DNA of 64,000 nucleotides from an uncultured Pseudomonadota bacterium (GCA_903889445.1 CAISXF010000005.1:62001-126000); one strand, 5' to 3'; shown: positions 20,721 through 32,428, counted from the first letter of the stretch. A program made the numbers and translations. Notes: generated by a model from the letters alone, not told the origin.

Positions 20721-22223
20721 TTATCGAACGCTATAGATGGTATCAAAAATTTCGTTGAGCATCTGTAAGTCCGATTCTATAATTTTCCTTTCAGTTGCTA
20801 ATTTATACAAATCATCTACCAAATCAGCAGTTTTGCAAATCACCTCATTGCTCGGAATTAAAATAGGAATTTTTTTTATATAATTTGACGAGTTATTTGT
20901 ACTACTGTTTATTGTTCGAATGATGCTATTGCATACTTTAGAATTAAAAAATCCTAAAAAAAACATTAGAAGATGTTCCTGTCCTTGTCTTGGAAAAACT
21001 CCAACTATAGATTGATCAAACAACCTACGGTTTAACAATGAACCTGTTATCGAAGTAGATGAAACCATCGGAATAGCAATTCCCTGCTTAAAATAAAAGT
21101 TAGAGTTTTGGAATCGAGCTTTCTTGTCTATTTTATAATTAGCTACGGTTTTTTCATTCCAATCCATAAACCATTCGGATGGTTTATAAAAACGTTTATT
21201 CCCGCCTTTTACAATTGGAATCCAGCATTTGTCATCTCTAATTCCATTAAGCGGTGATGGATTCATTTCTTGGTCACCAGAACAAATCATCTGCGAATCT
21301 ATTTCTTGATATTTTTTTAATCCGTAAGTCACTAATTCAGTTCGTCTCAAATTTAGAGCATCATTGCCAGAATAAAACCCCGTTACGACATTACAAAAAT
21401 ACTCAATAGTCGGTAAATTTTGTTCAAATAAATTTGAAATCCACAATTCTGTTGAAAAGAAAAATGATTTAGAAGGATTTTTTTGTAATCTATTGTAGTT
21501 AAGTTGGGCAATTTCAAATTTATTTTTCTGTTGTGTTAGTAAGCAACTAAAATCTTCAGAAGAGTTAAAACCTTTGTATATGGGGAATCTCCAGTTATTT
21601 TCAGGAGCTTCTTTTTTTATGGAAATAATAGATAGCCCAGCATACCCAAAATTTATACCAGGGAAGAATTTTGATGGAAATAATGCAATGGAATCGATTT
21701 TGTAATTGAGTAATTTTTTTCTCAAACCCTGGTGCATATGGAGATTTAAAAAAGTATCGGGAATAATAAAAACCAAACGCCCATTCGGTTTAAGTAATTC
21801 TATTGCTCTAATTAGAAAAACCCCATAAGTTTCCTTTGCGTAAATTCCTGGGTATGCGACCTTTAATTGCATCTTTTTTTCTGAGGTTTGATAAGCACCA
21901 TATGGTGGATTAGCTATAATTCTGTCGTAGCTAACCGCCGAATTTAGTAGTGAAAAATCTGCGTGTTGAATACTAATGTTGGTTCTATTGGAATACTTCT
22001 TTTTAAGATTGCTAATACTCTCGTGATTTATGTCGATGGCAGTGATGTATACGTTACATTGTTGCCGAATAATTTCATCTATAAAAGCTCCGTTACCTGC
22101 ACAAGGTTCCAGTATAGTCATTCCATCTTTGCAATCCAGCATTGCAATCATATAAGCTGTTATATGATTGCAATTTGTATAAAAAGCCTGGAACTCATCT
22201 CTTTTTTTAGCTACGGCTACCAT
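20721..22223 (-). CDS. N6-adenine DNA methyltransferase with C-terminal specificity-like region (Type II R-M style)
   Basis: SAM motif TILEPCAGNGAFIDEI, catalytic IIANPPYG, C-terminal region resembling a target-recognition domain. Confidence 0.85.
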   Translation of the reverse strand: MVAVAKKRDEFQAFYTNCNHITAYMIAMLDCKDGMTILEPCAGNGAFIDEIIRQQCNVYITAIDINHESISNLKKKYSNRTNISIQHADFSLLNSAVSYDRIIANPPYGAYQTSEKKMQLKVAYPGIYAKETYGVFLIRAIELLKPNGRLVFIIPDTFLNLHMHQGLRKKLLNYKIDSIALFPSKFFPGINFGYAGLSIISIKKEAPENNWRFPIYKGFNSSEDFSCLLTQQKNKFEIAQLNYNRLQKNPSKSFFFSTELWISNLFEQNLPTIEYFCNVVTGFYSGNDALNLRRTELVTYGLKKYQEIDSQMICSGDQEMNPSPLNGIRDDKCWIPIVKGGNKRFYKPSEWFMDWNEKTVANYKIDKKARFQNSNFYFKQGIAIPMVSSTSITGSLLNRRLFDQSIVGVFPRQGQEHLLMFFLGFFNSKVCNSIIRTINSSTNNSSNYIKKIPILIPSNEVICKTADLVDDLYKLATERKIIESDLQMLNEIFDTIYSVR

Positions 22224-23149
22224 GTTAGATACTTCATCAAATCATTTTTATCAAAATGTTCAATGGTCTCTTGAGAAAAATCAGTTTCCCAAGAAATATT
22301 ACTTTCAATCCAATTTGCTAAATCAAAACCGCTGTACTCTTTGATTTTTGAGTAGGTATAAGCTCCACAATAAACATTCCAAATGCCAGAGTTCTTCAAA
22401 GTTTGCAGATAATGATTGTTGTCATCTTCATTAGCTCTTACAAACAACATACATTCGTTATTCTCCCCAATAATATTTTTGTATATTGAAGCCACTAAAA
22501 GCAGGCGATTTGTATTGCCTTTTTCATTTGATTGAAAACCACTTTTAAAATCTACGTTAAAATTTTTATCAGCGATTCTAAAATGTAAATCGAGTTCTAG
22601 CTTTATTTCGCCAGACGTAACTAGACTCCAAACTTTATCGTAATAAGATATGAGCTGAGTCTTTTGTTCGGCATTTAGACTTAAATTATAAATATACTGC
22701 CGAATTTCTTCTTGTAATTGCTCTTTTACCTCTAAAAACAAAGGAGGTTCATAAAGTTCAACATCTGTTCTTACAGGGTAATCAAAACATAATTTACAGA
22801 AAGGTTCCCAAAGTTCACCAATTCTGCGTGCAAAAGCCATGTATTCATATGACCAAACCATATTTCTAAATTCAATCATGATGACATAAGAGCAATAAGT
22901 GACGATTAGTATATTTTTCAATACCTCATCTTTGCTCCAACTTTGAGATAATGCCCTTTGAAAAACTATCATTTTGAGATTTGTTGAGGTTAGAGTGATA
23001 GCTTTATTTATTGCTGCTCCCCGCTCTTTGAAATCTTTTTCACCATGAATTCTAACAATTTCACCATGTGATTCAGACGCTCTACTTCTTAGATAGCGTA
23101 AAATTTCAGCCTTTTGCGTGTACAGATTTCTAGTTACAATCATATCCAT
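22217..23149 (-). CDS. Putative restriction endonuclease partner of the adjacent methyltransferase
   Basis: Overlaps the methyltransferase start; acidic/Lys segment LDLHFRIADKNFNVDFKSGFQSNEKGN resembles a PD-(D/E)XK core. No family assigned. Confidence 0.5.
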   Translation of the reverse strand: MDMIVTRNLYTQKAEILRYLRSRASESHGEIVRIHGEKDFKERGAAINKAITLTSTNLKMIVFQRALSQSWSKDEVLKNILIVTYCSYVIMIEFRNMVWSYEYMAFARRIGELWEPFCKLCFDYPVRTDVELYEPPLFLEVKEQLQEEIRQYIYNLSLNAEQKTQLISYYDKVWSLVTSGEIKLELDLHFRIADKNFNVDFKSGFQSNEKGNTNRLLLVASIYKNIIGENNECMLFVRANEDDNNHYLQTLKNSGIWNVYCGAYTYSKIKEYSGFDLANWIESNISWETDFSQETIEHFDKNDLMKYLTW

Positions 23150-23150
23150 T

Positions 23151-25763
23151 TTATCTATCCAACAACCCACGAACCAATTCACTAACCTCACCCAAAGCCC
23201 CCGCCAACGCAGCAGGATTATTCCCGCCAGCTTGCGCTAAATCAGGTTTGCCACCGCCTTTACCACCGATTTTTGCGGCAACGAAATTCGCTAATTCGCC
23301 TGCTTTGACTTTTGCGGTTTGGTCTTTTGAAACGCCTGCCACAACGCTAATTTTTTCGCCTTCAACCGATGCCAAAACAACAACCGCGTTATGTAATTTG
23401 TTTTTCAACTGCTCGACGATTTCACGCAAGATTTTCGCATCGACATTTTCAACCGTGGTTGCCAACACTTTCACGCCGTTGATTTCAACCGCTTTCGCCA
23501 TCAATTCATCGCCCGTCGCACTCGCCAATTTTGAATTCAAACGCTCTAATTGTTTTTCCAAACCACGAGCGCGTTCAACGAGTTGTTCCACTTTTTCGAC
23601 CGCTTTATCAGGTGTGCCTTTGACCAAATCGGCGATTTGCACCAACGCGCTTTCACGTTGCGCGAACCACGCTAAACAGTTTGCACCTGTGACCGCCTCA
23701 ATGCGTCGCACGCCAGCTGCCACGCCGTTTTCGCTGATAATTTTGAAACAACCAATATCGCCAGCCCGCGCAACGTGTGTGCCGCCGCATAATTCGGTGG
23801 AGAATTCGCCGATTTTTAACACGCGCACTTCTGCGCCGTATTTTTCACCAAATAACGCCATCGCGCCTGCTTTGACCGCATCATCTTTCGCCATCACTTG
23901 TGCTGAAACGGCATTATTCAGACGGATTTGTTCATTCACCAAACGTTCAACGGTCGAAATTTCGTCAGCGGTCAATGGTTCAAAATGCGAAAAGTCGAAA
24001 CGTAACCGTTCTGTATTCACGAGCGACCCTTTTTGCGCGACGTGTTCGCCCAACGTTTGACGCAACGCGGCGTGTAATAAATGGGTCGCAGAATGGTTTA
24101 ATTCGGTAGCTTTACGTTTCGCCATATCAACAGCGGCAACCACATTTTGCCCGACTTTTAACGCGCCACAACGGAGTTTACCTTGATGCAAAAATAAACT
24201 GCCCGCTTGTTTTTGGGTGTCGGCAACGTCAAAGGTCGCGCCATCCGCGCTAATGGTTCCGCAATCGCCAATTTGACCGCCAGATTCTGCATAAAAAGGC
24301 GTTTGATCTAAAACAACTAAACCTTCTTCGCCAGCGTTCAATTGTTCAACTGCTTCGCCGCCTTTGAATAACGCTACGATTTGCGCGGCATCGTGCAGAT
24401 TTTCATAACCCGTAAAATTAGTTTGCGAATCGAGTTCGATATTTTTATGTGATTCTGTGCCGAAATTGCTCGCTGAACGCGCTCTATCACGTTGCGCTTC
24501 CATTGCTTTTTCAAAGCCGTCGTAATCGACGGTTAAATTATGTTCACGCGCAAAGTCCGCTGTTAAATCAACGGGGAAACCGTAAGTATCGTAAAGTTGG
24601 AAAGCCGTTTCGCCTTCAATCACAGAGCCTTCCATTTTCGCCACACACGCTTCCAAAATTTTCATGCCTTGACCGAGCGTTTCAGCAAAACGTTTTTCTT
24701 CACGTTCTAAAATGGTTTCAACTTGAGCTTGCGCGGCGCGTAATTCGGGGAATGCGTCGCCCATTTCTTGAGCGAGTGGCGCGACCAATTTGTAAAAGAA
24801 AATATCGCTCACGCCCAACCGATAACCGTGACGAATCGCGCGACGAATAATACGGCGCAACACATAACCGCGCCCTTCATTTGACGGCATCACGCCATCG
24901 ACAATCATAAACGCACACGAGCGAATGTGATCCGCAATCACCCGCAACGAACTGTTGGTTAAGTCCGTCATGTTCGCCAAAGTCGCGGCGGCTTTGAGCA
25001 GATTTTGGAATAAATCAATGTCGTAATTATTGTGAACGTGTTGCATCACTGCCGAAATTCGCTCTAACCCCATGCCCGTATCCACTGACGGTTTGGGCAA
25101 TGGTGTCAACGTGCCATCGGCGGCGCGGTCGTATTGCATAAATACTAAATTCCAAATTTCGATATAACGATCGCCGTCTTCGTCAGGCGTGCCTGGAGGA
25201 CTGCCGAAAATGTCATCGCCGTGGTCATAAAAAATTTCGCTGCAAGGCCCGCAAGGTCCCGTGTCGCCCATCGACCAAAAATTATCTTTCGCGCCGATGC
25301 GTGATAATCGGTCAGGCGATACGCCGATTTCGTTAATCCAAATGTTGGCGGCTTCGTCGTCTTCGTCAAACACCGTGACCCACAATTTTTCTTTGGGGAT
25401 TTCCAGCACATTCACCAAAAATTCCCAGGCAAAATGAATCGCTTCTTTTTTGAAATAATCGCCAAAACTAAAATTGCCGAGCATTTCAAAAAACGTATGA
25501 TGCCGCGCCGTGTAACCGACATTTTCTAAATCGTTATGTTTGCCGCCCGCGCGAACACAGCGTTGAGATGTCACAGCGCGGGTAAATTCGCGTTGTTCAC
25601 GCCCTAAAAACATATCTTTAAATTGCACCATTCCCGCATTCACAAAAAGCAAAGTTGGATCATTGCTCGGAATTAACGAACTGGAAGCCTCAACAGAATG
25701 CCCGTGTTGTTTAAAAAATTCTAAAAAAGCAGAGCGTACTTCTGCGCTAGTCATAGTTTTCAT
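23151..25763 (-). CDS. alaS: Alanyl-tRNA synthetase
   Basis: [65 protein letters not shown]. Confidence 0.98.
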   Translation of the reverse strand: MKTMTSAEVRSAFLEFFKQHGHSVEASSSLIPSNDPTLLFVNAGMVQFKDMFLGREQREFTRAVTSQRCVRAGGKHNDLENVGYTARHHTFFEMLGNFSFGDYFKKEAIHFAWEFLVNVLEIPKEKLWVTVFDEDDEAANIWINEIGVSPDRLSRIGAKDNFWSMGDTGPCGPCSEIFYDHGDDIFGSPPGTPDEDGDRYIEIWNLVFMQYDRAADGTLTPLPKPSVDTGMGLERISAVMQHVHNNYDIDLFQNLLKAAATLANMTDLTNSSLRVIADHIRSCAFMIVDGVMPSNEGRGYVLRRIIRRAIRHGYRLGVSDIFFYKLVAPLAQEMGDAFPELRAAQAQVETILEREEKRFAETLGQGMKILEACVAKMEGSVIEGETAFQLYDTYGFPVDLTADFAREHNLTVDYDGFEKAMEAQRDRARSASNFGTESHKNIELDSQTNFTGYENLHDAAQIVALFKGGEAVEQLNAGEEGLVVLDQTPFYAESGGQIGDCGTISADGATFDVADTQKQAGSLFLHQGKLRCGALKVGQNVVAAVDMAKRKATELNHSATHLLHAALRQTLGEHVAQKGSLVNTERLRFDFSHFEPLTADEISTVERLVNEQIRLNNAVSAQVMAKDDAVKAGAMALFGEKYGAEVRVLKIGEFSTELCGGTHVARAGDIGCFKIISENGVAAGVRRIEAVTGANCLAWFAQRESALVQIADLVKGTPDKAVEKVEQLVERARGLEKQLERLNSKLASATGDELMAKAVEINGVKVLATTVENVDAKILREIVEQLKNKLHNAVVVLASVEGEKISVVAGVSKDQTAKVKAGELANFVAAKIGGKGGGKPDLAQAGGNNPAALAGALGEVSELVRGLLDR

Positions 25764-25787
25764 AATGATTTTTGTGTGTATTTGTGA

Positions 25788-26264
25788 TTAAAAGTTTTTA
25801 GGAGTGAATAAAACGTACAATTTGGCGAATTGGCTAATTTGTGAACTCGAAAAACCGCGTTGTAATAAAAATCGACTGCGTTTTGACCATTCGTGACAGG
25901 TGATTGGCATAATTTCGCCGTATTTTTTGCTGTAAACGTGCGTCAATAAATCCAACCAATCGTCTGCGACGGTCAACATCGCGTCATTTAAAGCGTTAAC
26001 AGCAACATCTATGCCCTTTTGGCTCAATTCGTAGCGAATGGCAACCGCGCCGAATCCTTTTTGTAATCGATACCGCGCGTAACATTCGGCAAAACGGTCG
26101 TCACTTTGCCAATTTTGTTTTGCTAATTCGTCGATAACAGGTTGAATATCGGCACGATCAAATCCTTTTTGCATCAATTTGGTGAGTAATTCTTTTTGTG
26201 AATGCTCACGACGAGTCAATAGCCGTAAACACTGGTTTTTGATGTCATGAGCAAGGGTATTCAC
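25788..26264 (-). CDS. recX: Regulatory protein RecX
   Basis: CLRLLTRREHSQKELLTKLMQKGF and QKGFGAVAIRYELSQKGI; directly downstream of recA. Confidence 0.9.
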   Translation of the reverse strand: MNTLAHDIKNQCLRLLTRREHSQKELLTKLMQKGFDRADIQPVIDELAKQNWQSDDRFAECYARYRLQKGFGAVAIRYELSQKGIDVAVNALNDAMLTVADDWLDLLTHVYSKKYGEIMPITCHEWSKRSRFLLQRGFSSSQISQFAKLYVLFTPKNF

Positions 26265-26272
26265 AGCAGATT

Positions 26273-27328
26273 TTAAAGCGGTTCGTCCGTGTCTAATTCG
26301 TCGTCAGTCGGTTCAAATTCTTTGACGGCAAGCAACGGTTTTTTAAAGGCTTCATCGCGGATTTTCATTTCGAGTTCTTTGGCTTTCACGGGATTTTCTT
26401 TAAAGAAACTTTTAGCACTGTCTTTGCCTTGTCCGATTTTCTCGGAGCCGTAGCTGTACCACGAACCCGCTTTTTGCACGAAACCGTAATTCACGCCCAA
26501 ATCGACTAATTCACACGCAAATGAAATGCCTTCGCCGTATAAAATTTCAAATTCCGCTTGCTTGAACGGTGGCGCGACTTTGTTTTTCACGACTTTCACG
26601 CGGGTTTCGTTGCCGATAATATCATCGCCTTTTTTCACCGCGCCAATGCGGCGAATATCCAAACGTACCGACGCATAAAATTTCAACGCATTCCCGCCGG
26701 TCGTCGTTTCGGGCGATCCGAACATGACTCCGATTTTCATCCGAATTTGATTGATGAAAATCACCATCGTATTGGAACGTTTGATGTTCGCAGTTAATTT
26801 ACGCAACGCTTGCGACATCAAACGGGCTTGCAAACCCATGTGCGAATCGCCCATGTCACCTTCGATTTCAGCTTTCGGTGTTAACGCGGCAACCGAATCA
26901 ATCACCACAATATCTAACGCGCCCGAACGTACTAACGAATCGGTAATTTCTAAGGCTTGCTCGCCGGTGTCGGGTTGTGAAACGTATAAATTCGCAATAT
27001 CAACGCCTAATTTTCCCGCATAGTTAATATCTAGCGCGTGTTCGGCATCAATAAACGCCGCAGTGCCACCTAATTTTTGGACTTCGGCAATGACTTGTAA
27101 CGTCAACGTGGTTTTGCCCGACGATTCTGGTCCATAAATTTCAATGATTCGCCCGCGTGGCAAACCGCCACAACCCAAAGCAATGTCTAAACTCAACGAA
27201 CCAGTCGAAACGACTTCAATATCTTTTGAAATATCCACATCGCCCATTTTCATGACGGAACCTTTGCCATGTTGTTTTTCGATTTGCATCAGCGCGGCGG
27301 CTAAGGCTTTTTTCTTATTTTCGTCCAT
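26273..27328 (-). CDS. recA: Recombinase RecA
   Basis: [63 protein letters not shown]; start placed at [13 protein letters not shown]. Confidence 0.98.
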   Translation of the reverse strand: MDENKKKALAAALMQIEKQHGKGSVMKMGDVDISKDIEVVSTGSLSLDIALGCGGLPRGRIIEIYGPESSGKTTLTLQVIAEVQKLGGTAAFIDAEHALDINYAGKLGVDIANLYVSQPDTGEQALEITDSLVRSGALDIVVIDSVAALTPKAEIEGDMGDSHMGLQARLMSQALRKLTANIKRSNTMVIFINQIRMKIGVMFGSPETTTGGNALKFYASVRLDIRRIGAVKKGDDIIGNETRVKVVKNKVAPPFKQAEFEILYGEGISFACELVDLGVNYGFVQKAGSWYSYGSEKIGQGKDSAKSFFKENPVKAKELEMKIRDEAFKKPLLAVKEFEPTDDELDTDEPL

Positions 27329-27421
27329 TGGAATCCCGTTTATTTGTTGAAAAGGAGTGTGATTTACAGCCTTCATTATCACACAGGGCGTGTGATTCTT
27401 ACACGTTTGATTTTGGCAAAA

Positions 27422-28003
27422 TTACTTTTTATCTGCCGATAAAGCTACGCCTAAACCTTCGGCAATCGCTGTTCCGGTGTTAACTTTCACATATTCGATA
27501 ACCACCGGAATAAAGCGTTGCATGGTTTCGGGTTTCATGCCGAGTTGTTGAAAAAGTGACACGGCGGTTAACGCGCTACTGATTGAACTGTCGCCAGACA
27601 AACCCGCTAATTTCCCCGCCAATCCACTTAAACCTGAACCGTCTTTTTGAAGCGCGGGAACGGCAGACAGTAATTTTTGCACGTCGGGAAGTTGTTGCGC
27701 CAACGTCGCAAAGACTTCCGGATTCATGCGCGTTTGGGCGATTTGTAACAACGCTCCCGCACCACCCATCGCTTGCGTGGGTGTCACGCCAACTTGTTGC
27801 ACTAATAAATTCGTCAATTCATCTGCGTGTAAATTTTTCGCTTTGGCGAGTAATTTTTCGGCATTCAACGTGTCGCCGCCATTTTGTAAAGCCTGATTCG
27901 TTTCTGCATTGACGGATTTCAACACGTCGCCCCAATTTTCAGCGTGAACCAGTGGCGCGACGGCAAATAATAAAAATACAGCGGTGGTTTTTAACGATTT
28001 CAT
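27422..28003 (-). CDS. Secreted DUF2780-like protein
   Basis: Signal peptide; LTNLLVQQVGVTPTQAMGGAGALLQIAQ. Confidence 0.6.
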   Translation of the reverse strand: MKSLKTTAVFLLFAVAPLVHAENWGDVLKSVNAETNQALQNGGDTLNAEKLLAKAKNLHADELTNLLVQQVGVTPTQAMGGAGALLQIAQTRMNPEVFATLAQQLPDVQKLLSAVPALQKDGSGLSGLAGKLAGLSGDSSISSALTAVSLFQQLGMKPETMQRFIPVVIEYVKVNTGTAIAEGLGVALSADKK

Positions 28004-28017
28004 AATGGAGCCTTGAG

Positions 28018-29025
28018 TTAAATGTGAGGAGAATACTGGGTGGATTGCATTTCGATGAGGCGCGACCGCGTGCGCTCAAAATCGTATTTATTTTTACCTT
28101 GGCGATAAAGGTCGTCAATCGCCACTTCCGCGCTGCAAATCAACGTTACTTTATAGTCGTACAGCACGTCAATCAAGGTGATAAATCGTCGCGCTTCATT
28201 ATTTTTTTCGGGTGTAAATTGTGGGATGTGCGTTAAAATCAGTGAATCGTATTGCGCTGCCAAGGTTAAATAATCGCGTGCGCCTTTGGGTTCACCGCAC
28301 AATTCAGCAAACGAAAATACCATTTTCGCGCTGCATTGTGAAATAGCGTTTTCTGTTTGTGAATTTAACGGAAAAAAATAACGGGTTGTCGAATCAGCAG
28401 ATTGCGTTAAACGATAATCGAGTTCGCCACACAATTCGATTAACGTCGTTTTGGCGTGCAATAAATCAATGAACGGCAACAATGAAGCGCGTTGCAAGCC
28501 GTTCGGATACAGTTTATCCGGATGATAATTTGATGTAATCACCACAATAACTGCGTGCGAAAACAGCCCGTCAAACAAACGACTGAGCAACATTACGTCG
28601 GCAATATCGTTAATAAAAAATTCATCCAAACACAGTAATTGCGTGGTTTCACGCACTTTTTTTGCCAACAAAGTCAGCGCGTGTTGATTGGGATTTTGAT
28701 GAATAAACTGATGCACTTCCTGCATGAAAACGTGAAAATGCACGCGCCGTTTTTTCGGTAATTCGCACGCTTCGTAAAACCACGCCATTAACATCGATTT
28801 GCCACGTCCGACATCGCCAAATAAATACAATCCTTGAATCGTTTTCGCCACCGTTTTTCGTTGCCAAAATTTGACCTGCGCGGAGTTCTCATCGTCAGCG
28901 TGCAGTTCATCGAGCAGCGTTTGTAAGGCTTGTAAGGCTTTCCACTGCGCGGCATCAAAATCAATAATATGATTGGCGACGTATTGTTCGTAGCGTTGCC
29001 AAAGTGGTGGTGGTTTGTGGGTCAA
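28018..29025 (-). CDS. zapE: Cell division protein ZapE (AFG1-like ATPase)
   Basis: GLYLFGDVGRGKSMLMAWFYE, RRVHFHVFMQEVH, LLCLDEFFINDIADVMLLSRL. Confidence 0.9.
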   Translation of the reverse strand: MTHKPPPLWQRYEQYVANHIIDFDAAQWKALQALQTLLDELHADDENSAQVKFWQRKTVAKTIQGLYLFGDVGRGKSMLMAWFYEACELPKKRRVHFHVFMQEVHQFIHQNPNQHALTLLAKKVRETTQLLCLDEFFINDIADVMLLSRLFDGLFSHAVIVVITSNYHPDKLYPNGLQRASLLPFIDLLHAKTTLIELCGELDYRLTQSADSTTRYFFPLNSQTENAISQCSAKMVFSFAELCGEPKGARDYLTLAAQYDSLILTHIPQFTPEKNNEARRFITLIDVLYDYKVTLICSAEVAIDDLYRQGKNKYDFERTRSRLIEMQSTQYSPHI

Positions 29026-29027
29026 TG

Positions 29028-31931
29028 CTACGTCCTGCTTGGTGTGCGTTTTTTCGTTTTTTTAGCCTTTTCAACCTCCACCAACGGCGCAACCAACTCC
29101 TGATATTTCTCAAACAAAAACGCCACTCGTGCCGCGTCGTCTTTTTTGCCTGTGAAGTTGTAAGCAGCATCAACGGCGGCATCTAATTTTTTATGCGCCT
29201 TCAATAATTCTTCGGGCATATTGTTTGCCGCGTACATCGTCGCAAGCGAACATTTTTGCCCCGCCACTTCACAACGCTTTTCTTCAATGATTCGCGCATC
29301 TAAAACCGCCTGCGCCGCGTCTTCAATTTTCTTTTTTGCCGCTGGTTTCACGTCAACAGGAAACGGGAAATTGTTATAAACAATCGTGTTTGAATAACGA
29401 TAACGACTTTCTAAACGTCCACAAACCGCACGCATCCAAGCGTTATGAAAGGTTGAACTCAACAAACCAAAATCATACAAACTAGCATTTGGAATCATAA
29501 AAACAAGATTACTTGCGATAACATCGGCTGAAAAATAACCAATCGGTACAAATTTTCGTAGTTCAGATGAAACGCTAGGAATTAACAAATAGGGCTGGTC
29601 TGTTTGGCGGATTTCGCCGAATAAATACGGCGTTTCGGCTAGTTTTTGCGTAGCTTCGCGGGTACTTTCGGAGCGCATTTTTCTAATGGCTTCTATGCGT
29701 TTTTTAATTTCAGGTGATTTGGTGCGGTCAGTTCCCGTGCTATTTTTTAGCCACAAGCAAAAACGCGGCAAGTTGTTAAGAAATTCCTCCGCGCCTAAAA
29801 ATGGGCGAATGTATTGCGCGGCAATCGGGTCATTTTTGCGTATGTCGTCGGCTTCTTCCTGCGACAACAACAAATGTCCGCCGTCTGTTGGTTGGCTTCC
29901 TTTCGTCATTTCTGGCGTGTTTTCGCTTAACGGTTTGCGACGTTTATCAATCAAAACCGTCGGCGCATCGACTAAATACGGATTGATTTGAGCGGCTTTT
30001 ATTTCGGTGGGTTCGCCTTTGATGTCGTCGCCATAATCAAATAATCGGTAACTGGTCGGCTCTTGCAAACCAAAACCCATAATCACGCAATGCACCGCTG
30101 CCACGCCGCGCCCTTCGTTATTCCAGCGAAATGTGCGGTGTGCAAAATGTAGTTTCACTTTTAATTTCAAAAGTTCTGTCCATAAAATCGCCACTTGTTC
30201 GCCTTGCGTGAGGCTGTTTGTTGAAACGAAAGCGACGGTAATTTTCGGGTTTTCTTGAATGTATCGCGCCGCTTTGACGTGCCACGCGGCAACTAAATCT
30301 AAAACGCCTGCGCCGTTCATGCCTTGAAAAACTGCGGTTAAATCGTCTTTTTGCGCTTTGGTTTGATAGCTGTAACCAACAAACGGCGGATTTCCCATGA
30401 TGAAACTACAATCTTTTGGCTTGATGACGCTTTGCCAGTCAAGTTGTAGCGCGTTGGCGTGAACGATGTTGGCTTTTTTAACGAGCGGAATGCGGTTGAA
30501 ATAATTACCGAAGGCTTTGCCGACTTCTAAATTCATTTGATGGTCAACGAGCCACATCGCAACGGTGGCAATGTGTGTCGCGCTGTCGTCGATGTCGATG
30601 CCGTGAAATTGATGCACGTCGCATTTAATCAGGGTTTTGATATTGAGTTCGGTTTTTTTCAACTTGAGTGATTTCGCGTGAATGACTTTAATCACGTCGA
30701 GTTCAAGCAAGCGCAATTCACGGTACGCGATAATTAAAAAATTGCCACACCCGCAGGCGGGATCGAAAAAGTTTAACGAGGCTAATTTTTGATGAAAGGT
30801 TGCCAATTTTGCTGCTTTTTCACCGACGATTTTAGTGTTTTTGCATTCGTTAAATTCCGTGCGTAAATCATCCATAAAAAGCGGATTGATGGTTTTTAAA
30901 ATGTTTTCTTCGCTGGTGTAATGTGCGCCGAATTCGCGGCGTTTTTTAGTTTTGGCATTGGTGGCTTCGTCGTCAAAGTGCATCACGGCTTGAAACAACG
31001 AACCAAAAATCGCGGGGCTGATGTCGCTCCAATCTAATTTTGCACATTTGATGAGTTGTTGGTGTGAGGCTTCATCAAATTGGCAGAACTCTAAATTACC
31101 CTCAAATAATTCGCCGTTAATGTAAGAAAAAAGAGCGAGATGTTCGGGCAGATTTGTTAAGCGTTTTTTACCGATGTAATTGGAATGCTTGGCTAAATAC
31201 GCATCATCCGGCGTGTTTAACGTATCAAACAATGCGGTTAATGCACCGTGTAAATCCGAACCATCGACTTTCGTGTAATTGTGCAGGTAATTTAAGAATG
31301 AACCATTTTCGCCAAACAAACCTGTGTTGTCGGCAAATAAACAAAACAACAAGCGCACCAAATACGTTTCTAAATCTTTACCGCCATAACCTCTGATTTT
31401 AATGGCATCGTGCAAGTTTGCCATTTGTTCAGCAGCATCTTTGCTGATTTTTTCTTGGCGTTCGATAACGAGTTTTTCATAACCCGTTAAAAACAAAAAA
31501 TGTTCAATCTGTTGCGGCAAATCGGCGAGTTTTATTTCAATACGCGGTTCGCTCGTTGCTCGGTTATACAAATGCAAATGGTTAAAATCGCTGACTAAAA
31601 TATAATCGGGAGCGGCTTTTTCTTTGAGCAAATCGACGTAATTAACGGCTTGTTGATAGGCTTTGTTTAATTGCTCATTGGCGAGTTTTTCTGTTCCACT
31701 CGCGGTTTTCATTTCGATAAGCAATTTCCCGACAAGCAAACCGTCAATAAAGCGCGTGCTTTTGCCGTCTTTAACAGGATATTGCCATTCAATTCGACGT
31801 GAACTGATGCCAAAAATTGCACAAAATCCGCGCATGAAATCTTGATCGTTCGATTTTTCAGACGTGGTATTTTCAAAACGCTTGGCAAACTGGGTGGCGC
31901 GTTTGCGGAGGGTGTCGATGTTGATGGTCAT
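29028..31931 (-). CDS. MmeI-like (Type IIL) fused restriction endonuclease / DNA methyltransferase
   Basis: N-terminal nuclease-like RFIDGLLVGKLLIEMK, SAM motif FFDPACGCGNFLIIAYRELRLLE, catalytic FIMGNPPFVGYS, C-terminal specificity region; 967 aa. Confidence 0.85.
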   Translation of the reverse strand: MTINIDTLRKRATQFAKRFENTTSEKSNDQDFMRGFCAIFGISSRRIEWQYPVKDGKSTRFIDGLLVGKLLIEMKTASGTEKLANEQLNKAYQQAVNYVDLLKEKAAPDYILVSDFNHLHLYNRATSEPRIEIKLADLPQQIEHFLFLTGYEKLVIERQEKISKDAAEQMANLHDAIKIRGYGGKDLETYLVRLLFCLFADNTGLFGENGSFLNYLHNYTKVDGSDLHGALTALFDTLNTPDDAYLAKHSNYIGKKRLTNLPEHLALFSYINGELFEGNLEFCQFDEASHQQLIKCAKLDWSDISPAIFGSLFQAVMHFDDEATNAKTKKRREFGAHYTSEENILKTINPLFMDDLRTEFNECKNTKIVGEKAAKLATFHQKLASLNFFDPACGCGNFLIIAYRELRLLELDVIKVIHAKSLKLKKTELNIKTLIKCDVHQFHGIDIDDSATHIATVAMWLVDHQMNLEVGKAFGNYFNRIPLVKKANIVHANALQLDWQSVIKPKDCSFIMGNPPFVGYSYQTKAQKDDLTAVFQGMNGAGVLDLVAAWHVKAARYIQENPKITVAFVSTNSLTQGEQVAILWTELLKLKVKLHFAHRTFRWNNEGRGVAAVHCVIMGFGLQEPTSYRLFDYGDDIKGEPTEIKAAQINPYLVDAPTVLIDKRRKPLSENTPEMTKGSQPTDGGHLLLSQEEADDIRKNDPIAAQYIRPFLGAEEFLNNLPRFCLWLKNSTGTDRTKSPEIKKRIEAIRKMRSESTREATQKLAETPYLFGEIRQTDQPYLLIPSVSSELRKFVPIGYFSADVIASNLVFMIPNASLYDFGLLSSTFHNAWMRAVCGRLESRYRYSNTIVYNNFPFPVDVKPAAKKKIEDAAQAVLDARIIEEKRCEVAGQKCSLATMYAANNMPEELLKAHKKLDAAVDAAYNFTGKKDDAARVAFLFEKYQELVAPLVEVEKAKKTKKRTPSRT

Positions 31932-32428
31932 AATGGCGGGCTAACGTCGGCGGGTAATGTTTCAATCACATTGGTTTCAACTTCTTTTGTGCCGTCACGT
32001 CGATAAGTTGTTTTGGTGTAAAACTCTTTGCGACGTTCGCGGATTTCTCGCCATTTTCCACGTGCGAAATAATCAGGGTTTAATTCGTACAAGCCAACGT
32101 CATCGTGACGCAATAGATTTACTTTGCACAATTTCATAATTGCAGTGTTGATTGCACTGACTGTGCAATCTGCCTGTTTGGCAATTTTGTTTTTTATGCC
32201 TAACGGCAACGACACATAGCCGTCGTAACCCGAGTAAGAAGATATGTAAAGTAAGATGGAACGTTGTCCATTGCTCAAATCATGCAAACCGCCTAAATCA
32301 TCAATATAGAGTTTAACGTATGCAGGTTCAGCAGCTATTATTCCTATATCTGTTTGTACTATATTGTCGTATAAAACTTCACCCGTTTGTTTATCGATGT
32401 GAGTTGTTCTCTTTTCTATCGTTGCCAT
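31928..32428 (-). CDS. RepL-like winged-helix plasmid replication/maintenance-type protein
   Basis: MATIEKRTTHIDKQTGEVL N-terminus and a helical HTH-like core; stop overlaps the MmeI-like start (ATGA at 31928-31931). In-frame upstream ATG at 32461. Confidence 0.5.
   Translation of the reverse strand: MATIEKRTTHIDKQTGEVLYDNIVQTDIGIIAAEPAYVKLYIDDLGGLHDLSNGQRSILLYISSYSGYDGYVSLPLGIKNKIAKQADCTVSAINTAIMKLCKVNLLRHDDVGLYELNPDYFARGKWREIRERRKEFYTKTTYRRDGTKEVETNVIETLPADVSPPL

Noticed and set aside
23248-24060. 270-aa plus-strand ORF antisense to alaS
   Set aside because: Fully inside alaS on the opposite strand, low-complexity composition typical of shadow frames.
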